Assembly: GCF_051622035.1 (NCBI RefSeq)
Contig: NC_135356.1
Location: 2,108,001-2,172,000, forward strand
DNA length: 64,000 nucleotides
From: Arctopsyche grandis
Lineage: Eukaryota > Arthropoda > Insecta > Trichoptera > Hydropsychidae
Direction of reading: 5' to 3'
Shown: positions 25,850 through 64,000 of the stretch, in pieces
Layout: every line of letters starts with the position of its first letter
Position numbering within the stretch: position 1 is the first letter of the stretch
Notes under the pieces: model-generated
Told to the model about the DNA's origin: nothing
Database searches by the model: none
The model's input: the letters and a program-made list of their open reading frames with translations, nothing else
Program-made: the position numbers and the translations under genes

Positions 25850-27777
25850 ATAATGGCAGATACGATCAGAATGCGAAGAGGGATTGGCATGAAAGAAATA
25901 TAGATGGTGCAAAAAAAGATCCCACAAAAATGTGGCGAATAATTAAAACTTTGATTTCCGGGGGAAAAAAATCTTTCTTTGAATGAATTAGAAGTCGAGG
26001 GGGTAGTATATAATGATAAAGAGGATATGGTTGAAAGATTGAATGAGTTTTACATCAATAGTGTGAATGATATAGTTAATTCAATACAAACAAGGCATAA
26101 TAGTGTGAATGATGATATTAATTTGGGTTTAAATAAGTTTGAAAGGTTTAAATTAGTGGAAATGGGGGGATTAAATGGTGTATTGAAGGGCATGAAATCA
26201 GTTTCTAGTATGGATGGATTGACTCTAGATATTTTAATCAACACTTGGGACATGGTTGGACCTCTGTTACTGAAATTAATAAATGAATCGTTAGAAGTGG
26301 GATCCGTCCCGGATGCATGGAAGGTGTCTACTATTGTACCGGTACCAAAGGTTACTGGCACACATAAAGCCAGTGAAATGAGGCCCATCAATATGTTACC
26401 AATTGTTGAGAAGATGCTGGAGGAAATCGTTATGATTCAATTGAAAGAGTTCATTAGTATAAATGATTGTTTGGTTGTGGAACAGTCTGGATTTAGAGTG
26501 AAACATTCAACAGAAACCGCTATCCAATTGGTGGTTTCTGATTGGATGGAGGCGATGGATGAATCTAGCATGGTTGTTGGAGCAGTTTTTCTAGATTTTA
26601 AGCGAGCGTTCGAGACAGTAGATAGGAATATTTTATTACAAAAATTATATAAGTTAGGAATAAATGGTATAGTATTAAAGTGGCTTCAATCATACTTAAA
26701 TAATAGAAGGCAAATAGTAAAAATTGATAAGGTGTTATCCTCTGAATTTGTAACACCTCATGGAGTGCCGCAAGGGTCCAAATTGGGACCCTTATTATTT
26801 ATATTATATATAAATGATATTGTTAAGGTAATTAAGATGTGTAAAATACATTTGTTTGCAGATGATACATTGATATATATATAATTGGAAAGAATGTTGA
26901 TGTAATGTCTGAGATTTTAAATATAGAATTAAACTATGTGAATGACTGGTTGTGTGAAAATAAATTAAAGTTGAATGTGAATAAAACAAAAATGATGTGG
27001 TTGATTGGTAAAAATAAAAATATATTGAATGAAGTTAGAATTGATGATAAGTTAATTGAAAAAGTTGAAAAAATAAAATACTTAGGTGTATACATAGATT
27101 CAGGACTAAATTTTAAAATGCACGCTGACTATATAATAAAAAAAATGGCTAGAAAAGTTGGTGTATTATGTAGATTAAGAAATATTTTAAGTAAAAAAAG
27201 TAAAATTTTAGTATTTAATTCAATTGTCTTGCCACATGTGGTTTATTGTGCCACTGTGCTTAATTTGTTTAGTGGCCAAGATTTAGAAAAAATGCAAAAA
27301 ATACAGAATAAAGCTATGAGAGCTATTTTGAATGTGAGTAGATTTAAGAGTATTGGAAGTATGTTAGATGAATTAGGATGGATGAGTATTAGAATTAGTC
27401 TAAATATTAGTACATTGTCTTTTGTTTATAAGTTAGATCATAAGTTATTACCTAAGTATTTTGATGATTATATAATAAGGAATAGAGATAAACATAGTTT
27501 TGATACTAGAAATAAGGACAAACTAGTTGTAAGTAGAGTAAGAAAGAATAAGACGGCTGGGGGTGTTTTTCACAGGGGTGTGCTCATGTATAATGCCCTC
27601 CCTGAGTGCGTCAGGTCTGCTAAAAACATGGATGCATTCCTGAGAGGTGCGAAGAGACACCTCTGTGAGGGACAGTACATATAAGTTAATTATAAATTTT
27701 AGAGTTAAGTATAATAATTAAGATGTATTTTTAAATTAGCTTGATAGCTAAAATATATATAAATAAATAAATAAATA
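25850..27777 (+). mobile_element. CR1/Jockey-like LINE, copy 2 (RT and C-terminus)
   Basis: A linker WHERNIDGAKKDPTKMWRII precedes a frameshift in a poly-A run at about 25,965. The RT follows: VPKVTGTHKASEMRPINMLP, motif A GAVFLDFKRAFETVDR, motif B HGVPQGSKLGPLLFILY, motif C HLFADDTLIYI. A second frameshift lies right after motif C, where the TA microsatellite is shorter than in copy 1. The C-terminal part (26905-27684) is nearly identical to copy 1. It ends in AAATAAATAAATAAAT. The 5' ORF1 and endonuclease are missing. Confidence 0.92.
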
Positions 27778-29624
27778 GATATAACTGATAATTCGCAGTC
27801 TCGAATTATTTTTTTAAATACCTGTTAAGCCTTTCCAGGTAGCATTGAAAAGAAATGCATTGCACATGGCTCGTGTAATCCGTGTCAATGGTTATCAAGA
27901 CTGGTTTACACCGGAATTTCTGAATTTATAACCATAGCAGAATTTCCCGATGGATATCGCTAACTGGATATTTTAGATTGTAGCTTGGCATTTAGAGCAT
28001 TACATTTTAACAACAATGAAGAACATAGAACTAGTTTTGGAAGAATACATTCATTAATAGACTTATTTTGTTTATTTTACATATATTGTTGCAAGATATA
28101 TTAGAGAGTCTAAACACACCTTTACAAAACTCGAAATCCTCGGCGGTAGTTATCTGGGGTTTGTTTGGATTAGCTACAATTTTTATACCTGCTCCCTATT
28201 TGATTTTTAAATAATTCTAGTTGGAAATGTTGGCGAAATTTTAAGTGTGGCGGGCTTTCAACAGAAAATACGTCCACACTCAAAGGGTTAATAACATCTT
28301 TATACATATTTTCTGAATCTGAATCCCGTGCTCGGCTCATCGTATAATGGTTTTAAAAGTTCGACCTTCAAAATAATTAGAAAGGACACAACACACGTGT
28401 AAAATAATAGCTTTATATATAGGGTGCACTTCAGATCGATTGAAAACGCCACAGTCAATTTTTCATTACTGTCAAATGTGTCGCGTAAATGTCGTTGGAC
28501 TCGTCGATCTATGCGAGAGTGCGAATTATGTCTTTTTTTGTCATATTTGGTTGCGATGTGAGATGTGAGACCTCGAATCCAATAACTGAACATTTCGGGA
28601 TTTCCGAGAAAAGATAATAATAGACATGTTGATACAAGGAGTACGTTTGTGGATCGGCTCGGATTCGTACTTTATTGTTTTATATACCGATAGTCATTGT
28701 CAATCATCCATCGCTAGATTAAATTCTCAACAACTCAAGAACAACAACAAAAAAAATCACACGTACAAACTATATAAATGTATTTATAACTCGTTGATTC
28801 ATTCATTACAGAAAAGGTTATTCGATTATTTTATAATAATTTTAATAAACGAACGAATAGACGTTTGAGATTTGGATTCCTTCATAGAAACCTAAGAACG
28901 AGGCATTTATTTTTTCTCTAAAATGTTCCGTTGTCACATCTTCAGTTCAGAAACACATACGTTTATTTATGAACGGGTTTCCGGAAACCTTTGTAAACCC
29001 ACTGGACAACCACACTACTTGTGGCTTACTTTATACAATCTCTCGGAAAGCATTTGAGTATCGTCTTTATTTATTTTGCTTCGGATCTTATTTGGCTTCT
29101 GTCTCGTTCCTGTTTTTTTCATTCTATACTTTTCCAAACGCGCTGAACCTTATTCCATATTCAGCATAACAATAAGATGAGAATAATATGAATATAAAGT
29201 TAGAATAATGAATCCCATACATACATACATACATAAATCAAATTTGAATCTAATCGACTTGAATAAGCTGGCAACAGATAAAACAACATCATTGTAGTTT
29301 TATAAATGGTTTTCCTTTTGTGAATATGTATGGAGTGTTTTAAAATACATCAAGTAAATCACTTTTGAAATGACTCATATTAATACCGTATTGTTTATTA
29401 ATCTGGTGCTCGCTGTTTGCGTATGAATACATGTTTGTAGATTTAATAATGCAATGGCTATCTAGCGGCTTTGTTTATAATATTACATGTGTATTTTTTT
29501 CAGTGAAACATTACTTTTATTGTGTTACTTTTGATAATGTGCCGACTGTTCTTGCGATTGTGATTTGTGTGTTTGCGCATTATTTAATGTGTAATTGAAT
29601 TGTGTATTATTTTCAGCATAAATC
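27778..29624. other. Intergenic stretch upstream of furry
   Basis: No supported gene. It includes the likely furry 5' flank. An AG at 29,615-29,616 (TATTTTCAG) about 9 nt before the furry ATG suggests a spliced 5' untranslated exon farther upstream, which I cannot locate. Confidence 0.45.
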
Positions 29625-57635
<28,011 letters not shown>

Positions 57636-57806
57636 AAGCTTCCTTCGTTCATCTATTTTTTTTTATTATTATATATTTCTCATTATTGTAACACTTAGTG
57701 AATTATTTTCTCCCATAAAAATATCTACAATGCTTAAATTAGTCGCAGTGGTCGGCAATTTTCAGAAATTAAACTATTTATGTTTCGGCTTTTATGCTTT
57801 TCATTA
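57636..57806. other. fry: fry 3' UTR start
   Basis: Sequence right after the fry stop codon, AT-rich. No canonical AATAAA occurs in the first ~150 nt, so the cleavage site is not called. Confidence 0.5.
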
Positions 57807-58351
57807 GTGTTGTAAGTCGAGAATATTCTCCAAAAGATTATTCGCCGAGAATTTTCGAGAATGTTGTTTTTTCTTGGTTATAAAACATCTCTAGATAGTT
57901 TATTAGCTTTTAATATGATTTTCAGAACCTAATAGGAGTAATAAGACTTTCTAGAATGTTTGAGAGCATTTTTAATGACATTTTTTCATTCTGACGACAC
58001 TGAATATGTCATTTTGTCATTTTAACATACGCGCACTACCACCATGAACGTTTTCCGTGAAATTCTCACAGGATTGCAACGCTTATTAACTCTGGAAGCA
58101 ATAATTATACATGTTTTTATTGCTTTGTTGAATATATTCCAATGAAATTGTTCCAACTTACTGATTTAATCATTGTTTTAAACTTAACACAAACGATAGT
58201 AAAAAATTTCCCGTATTCACGGTCTATTAAATTTAGTTTAGTTTCGGGAAGTAATTTGACGTTTGTTAAAATATAGTATAATATATATATATATGAATAT
58301 TCTCGAAAATTCTCGGTTTGGAGAATATTCTCCAAAAGATTTTTACAACAC
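57807..58351. mobile_element. Inverted-repeat (MITE-like) element downstream of fry
   Basis: Left end GTGTTGTAAG...GAGAATATTCTCC..CCGAGAATTTTCGAGAAT and the reverse complement of the right end GAATATTCTCGAAAATTCTC...TTACAACAC match over about 50 bp with small indels. No coding content. Confidence 0.7.
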
Positions 58352-59134
<783 letters not shown>

Positions 59135-59821
59135 AAGAGAATAATACTATTGTCAAAAGTGATCATATTATTGCTTAGAAAAATTGAAAAAGTTAGTAAT
59201 ATAATATATTCTAAAAAATCCATATATTTCATATTTTTATTGAGAAAATGCAATTTTCGCAAAAATATTTTATCTTTATAATTAAAATGCGTAATTATGG
59301 ACGGTTTAGAGGTGTAATGATTTAACCATTTATTTACGTGTGTAATTAACGGTTCGACACACTCTTTACAATTTAGCGTATAATGTATGTAATTGATTAG
59401 GAAAATGAAAGAATTTTGTTTATATATATATATATTAACTTGTTTACAATGTTGTATGTATGTATGTATATATTGAAACTTTTAAACGTTTAGCGAGTTA
59501 AACAAATATATCCACTCTTCGACTTTTGAGCCTTTTGAGCCGTCCGTATATAATTTTTTCCCTTCAATTAATTATATCATATACATACATATATTTTTAC
59601 ACTGAAATATATATAAATGTTGTATTGAAACGGCATATTTAAATGAGCCTCGGCTCATTAGTCAAACCTACGATTGTTTTATTATGTACTGCAATAGACG
59701 ATAAGTTGAATGTTTGACACGTTTTCCTGAAAAATTTTATGTGACGTGTCAAATGTGTGTTTTAAATTTAAAGTAATCTTTTTACGGGGATATAAACCTT
59801 TTAACATTAATTTTTAATCAT

Positions 59822-59822
59822 G

Positions 59823-59874
<52 letters not shown>

Positions 59875-59881
59875 ATATATA
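59822..59881. repeat. (TA)n microsatellite
   Basis: Perfect TA repeat except a single C near its end. Confidence 0.95.
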
Positions 59882-60620
59882 TTGTAAATGCGTTCAACTA
59901 GCAGTTTCGATTCTAAAACAAACAGCCTTTGTCGAAACGCATTCAATGAATGTTTTGCATTTTTTTTTTCATTTTTATTATGAAATGTGATAATTGATCT
60001 TTGCTTACTTCATATACACATACAAAATGCTAGCGTGCATGTTTTATTAATGTTGTGTAAATTATGTGTGTAGGTTGGTCCGTGTGTTTCATTAGAAATG
60101 TTTTATTGGAACTCTGTACACATGTATGTATGTACAAATCTATTTACATAAATACAAATATATATATATATATATATTTTGAAAAATTGAATTAAATGGA
60201 CCATGCTGTATTTTTGTAAGTTGATGAATCAAACAGTACAATGATATATTATTTCTAAATGAAAAGCAATATTGATTTTGAAAGATTTTAAAAAGATTAT
60301 AATGTACTTGTGAAAGCATATGTGCATACTTATGCATGTGTATATGATGCATATATATACATATATATATATTTTTTTAGTTGCTTCGGTGAATTGATGC
60401 GAGCAATTAAGTAAATTTCAATTGATGTAACAGTTACAAGGGAATGAAACGTAAAGAAAAGGGTGTTGCACACTTTAAGCTTTTTGAATATCGTGAATTT
60501 CTAGAAGATGCTAGTCTGTGTTAATAATCTGCCTAAAGTATCATATGTTGTTTCGTGTTTTTTTTTTATTATTATTATTGTTTTTTATTTAACCTGTTAT
60601 ATGTATATTTTGGCATATAA

Positions 60621-60622
60621 AT

Positions 60623-60684
<62 letters not shown>
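60621..60684. repeat. (CA)n(TA)n compound microsatellite
   Basis: ACACACACACAC followed by a long TA run. Confidence 0.95.
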
Positions 60685-60688
<4 letters not shown>

Positions 60689-61056
60689 GTATTTGTGAAT
60701 TTAAAATAAATGGAACAAATTAAATAGTAAAATACTTGAGCGTTTCATTTAAAATTTCCACACATTACATTAAGTTTTTGTCTTTTGATTTTTATATATG
60801 AAAGTGTCAAAAGTCATATTTTTATTTTATTGTTACAAATCAATATACACTCGCCATTACAGATTTGCTCCGATACGACGGGTGTACGCTAACGAAATAC
60901 AGAATACATAAACAATCAGAAATCTTCTAAATACAGTAATACATACATATACAATCAGAATATATAGCATATAACAATTAATCAGAAATAATAATCATAG
61001 AGACATCTATGGATTATTTTTAGATTTTTTTTTTTGTATACAATTTTTATACATAT

Positions 61057-61853
61057 TGTTACGTACGCCGCGGATTAAGCGAATAGAATCCCAGAGACTA
61101 TGTGACCGTTCAAGGGTTATCTGTTAACGGATTAACTAAGTGCTTGCATTTAGACCAACGGATATCTGTTATCGGATTAACTAGGTGCTTGCACTTACTT
61201 CCAGGATTATTTTATTTATTTATTTATTTAATAGTTTTGGACCATTGTGGCATTACAGGAAGAACCTAATGCGCCACAATGGCCTACATTTGAAAAAGAT
61301 ATAAAAACATGATATAAAAACAAGTATACTGTAAATAAAGGAAAAAAGCAAAAGCAGAAAACATGGTAAAATAAAATAATAAAAAAAAGTAACAAAAGGA
61401 AAATAATACCTCATTCAGAGAGAAAAAAAAATAACAAAAGTGTAAAAATTAAAAATAAAATCCATAAATCCCATTCTTTGTTTACACTGAGCAAAATTAA
61501 AATAGTATATAAAAATGTACAAAAGAGAAAGAAAAATTATTATATTATATTATATTATATTATATCTGGACTCAAAGTGCATTTAGGCTAAACAATGACC
61601 GTTATTAGTCCTTTCTCAGAATCGGTACGGGGAGACCCAATGTCGTGGAAATACATATCCGAATACGTGACTATACAACAGGTAAACAGATTAGACGTCC
61701 TGAGAGATCTACCCTTTATAAGGCGGTACGTAGGCGATATCAGGTCATTCTGGACTGAGCACTGCCAGTGCGTGTATCTTCTTAATCATCAATAAATGCT
61801 GTGAAACGACTGTTGGCCTTTGACTTGGATCCTCCACCCACCCCTACGCAACA
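61057..61853 (+). mobile_element. Solo LTR with internal repeat insertion
   Basis: Starts TGTTACGTACGCCGCGG and ends CCACCCACCCCTACGCAACA. ATAT flanks both sides (a low-complexity 4-bp duplication). A promoter-like CTTTATAAGGCGG (about 61,713) and a poly(A) signal ATCAATAAATGCTG (about 61,787) fit U3 and R. The LTR is interrupted at about 61,207-61,560 by the TTTTGGACCATTGTGG repeat and a TATAT tract. Ty3/gypsy-type is likely (inference). Confidence 0.78.
61207..61390. repeat. LINE/SINE 3'-end repeat (TTTTGGACCATTGTGGCATT), copy 2
   Basis: Same block as 21.9-22.04 kb, with a TTTATTTATTTATTTATTTA edge and the ACATGGTAAAATAAAATAAT end. Inserted into the solo LTR. Confidence 0.7.
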
Positions 61854-62229
61854 ATATAATAAATACGAAATTATAGAGTTGTCTATAGAGATATCTATAG
61901 ATTTCAGATTACTGTGTATAATTATTACAGATTTTTGTGACAATAGGATTAGATCTAATACCAATTTTCAGGAACCGTTTCAGCAATGATCAGATAAAAT
62001 TTGTAAAAATTTGTAAAGAAATCTGAAATCTATAGATGTCTCTATAATTTCGTGTATACAAATTGTAATAATAATTGTGCACAAAATCTAAAAATAATCC
62101 ATAGATGTCTCTATGAATCTTATTTCTGTACTTGATTATTGTATTCGATGTTTATTGAACGTACTGTATACGTTATCTGACCGTTCTCGTACACATTGAT
62201 TGTAATAAAAAAAATTCGGGTGTGACCAA

Positions 62230-63900
62230 CCCATGACTTTATCTATGTATTTGAGGAATATAAGAAGGTTACAAAACAAAATTCAATATTGAACTAATAA
62301 CTATGATAGCGATACAAATTGAGCGCAAATATATGCAAATACTAGCACAAGACAAAAGTTCTACTTCCGGTTGTCGGATTTTGTTCAAATTTTTTTTATT
62401 ATTTAAAATCAGTATAATTATTATACACATTAAATATCAAGAGGATAAAAATAATATAAAAGGTCAAAATAAAATAATGAAATATTGTTTTAAAAAAAAA
62501 TGCTACTTCCGGTTTACAAATTCTGACCAAAACGTTACCAAATCTAAGTTAGTACATAAACAACACAAATATAAATTTTCAGCTTAATACGTTCAGGGGT
62601 GTGGACAGGATCCAGGCGACAACATTTTTGACCTATATAATAGGAGAAAATCCCACTTCCGGTTCATTAAATTTAGTGATTTAATTTTTTAATTTTACTT
62701 AAAATCACTATCTTTATTATACACAGTAAATATCAAGACGCTTAAAATAATTGAAAAGGTCAAAATAAAATAATGAAAAAATAATGAAATATTGTTTTTA
62801 AAAAAAATACTACTTCCGGTTTACGAATTCTGACCAAAACGTTACCAAATCTAAGTTAATACATAAACAACACAAATATAAATTTTCAGCTTAATACGTT
62901 CAGGGGTGTGGACAGGATCCAGGCGACAACATTTTTGACCTTTCTAATAGGAGAAAATCCCACTTCCGGTTCATTAAATTTGATGGTTTTATTTTTTATT
63001 TTGACTTAAAATCACTAACTTTATTATACACAATAAATATCAAGACGCTTAAAATAATTTAAAAGGTCAAAATAAAATAATGAAAAAATAATGAAATATT
63101 GTTTTTAAAAAAAATACTACTTCCGGTTTACCAATTCTAACCAAAACGTTACCAAATCTAATTTAGTACATAAACAACACAAATATAAATTTTAAGCTTA
63201 ATACGTTCAGGGGTGTGGACAGGATCCAGGCGACAACATTTTTGATCTTCCTTCCGGATGCTTCCGGAAGGGAAAAAATCCCACTTCCGGTTTATTAAAT
63301 TTAGTGATTTTTTTTTTATTTTAATCACATTGATACAAGAATTATACTTGCATTTTTTCGTGAAGACCACACATGTTTAAGGGGTCGAAAAAAATAGTGG
63401 AAGAAAAATCGAACAAGAGTAAACTGCCACTTCCGGTCGACGAACGCTTACCAAATTTTATTCATAACTTGGTATTGAGCTTAAACTGATCGATATGAAA
63501 TTTCAGTTCGATAAATCAAAAGGCTTTTGAGAAAAACATAAAAAACCTCGATTCTCTAGAGTAAAAGTACTACTTCCGGTGCAGATAAAAATATTTAAAA
63601 AATATAAAATTATAAAAATTATTATTTCTAGTACATGTAAAAAAAATTCAGTCCGATTTAGTTAGTAGTTTGGGAGAAAATCGAATTCAAAAACTTAAAA
63701 AAAAGAGGACACCTATAAGGGGAGGTACCATTTCCGGTCAACTTAAAAATTTGAAAAAAATTTACGTAGTGTCTATAAGAATTTCATTAACCGATACTAA
63801 GTTTCGGTTCGATAGGACTAACGGTGTTGAAAAAATCCCCAAAGTACACAGACACACACACAGACACACACACATTTTTTCTAGATCATGAAAACGTGAT
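62230..63900 (+). repeat. CTTCCGG repeat array: three ~306-bp units plus flanking modules
   Basis: CTACTTCCGGTTTAC recurs at about 62,508, 62,813 and 63,118, each followed by TAATACGTTCAGGGGTGTGG, ACAGGATCCAGGCGACAACA and CCCACTTCCGGTTYATTAAA. More CTTCCGGT sites follow at 63,431, 63,573 and 63,729, about 150 bp apart. Reduced reverse copies are at 5.9-6.5 kb and 0.94-1.02 kb. The array ends in a CA-rich ACACAGACACACAC stretch. Confidence 0.88.
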
Positions 63901-64000
63901 CAGTGATCGATTCTGAGTTCGAATCAGTCAAAATCTCGAGTTCGAATTTTCGCATGATCACAAAACTTCATCTATTGTTACTACGTACATAGATAAAGTA

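Larger units (their letters stand above)
60833..62208. mobile_element. Inverted-repeat element containing a solo LTR
   Basis: The left arm (about 60,833-61,035) and right arm (about 62,083-62,208) are diverged inverted repeats sharing ATAGAGACATCTATGGATTA, TTTTTAGATTTT and TTACAAATCAATRTRYAC. An inner pair with CTATAGATTTCAGATT and AATCTGAAATCTATAG lies at 61,867-61,912 and 62,021-62,053. No coding content. Confidence 0.6.

Overview
This is a window of insect nuclear DNA. It is AT-rich, with short GT-AG introns, many TA/CA microsatellites, non-LTR retrotransposons of several clades, hAT relics, MITEs and tRNA-derived SINEs. The order of insect cannot be settled from sequence alone. There are no bacterial genes, operons, rRNA genes or CRISPR arrays.

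Layout. (1) 1-5.5 kb: a Jockey-like LINE fragment, then a complete 10-exon BTB-BACK-kelch gene (plus strand, 558 aa). (2) 5.5-15.2 kb: a gene-free repeat landscape. It holds a 5.9-6.5 kb copy of a CTTCCGG-containing repeat, a hAT relic with intact ends, a GTGACCA minisatellite, an R1-like LINE 3' part, and a ~0.5-0.6 kb tandem duplication split by a CR1-like LINE. (3) 15.3-18.4 kb, minus strand: a gene-like array of 8 long (about 54 nt) and 7 short (mostly 33 nt) exons that alternate in a ~245-bp tandem repeat. Every exon is phase-symmetric. A fitting ATG exon lies on one side and a terminal exon with stop on the other. The predicted ~261-aa protein is Ser/Asp/Glu-rich with a basic tail. I recognise no family for it, and it is the best candidate here for something undescribed. 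(4) 18.4-29.6 kb: repeats, a solo LTR with TSD, an RTE-type LINE, a GGT..ACC MITE family and a second CR1-like LINE. (5) 29.6-57.6 kb, plus strand: a complete furry (fry) gene, which I could chain as 49 in-frame coding exons (3,202 aa). Its introns carry SINEs, MITEs, a perfect-ended palindromic element and a four-level transposon nest. (6) 57.6-64 kb: fry downstream region with microsatellites, a foldback element, a second solo LTR inside an inverted-repeat element, and a 306-bp tandem array.

The coding content is therefore one KLHL-type Cullin-3 adaptor, one putative microexon gene and one large NDR-kinase scaffold. They show no obvious functional link. Most of the remaining DNA is transposon-derived, and several insertions can be dated relative to each other because one lies inside another or an empty-site copy is also in the window.
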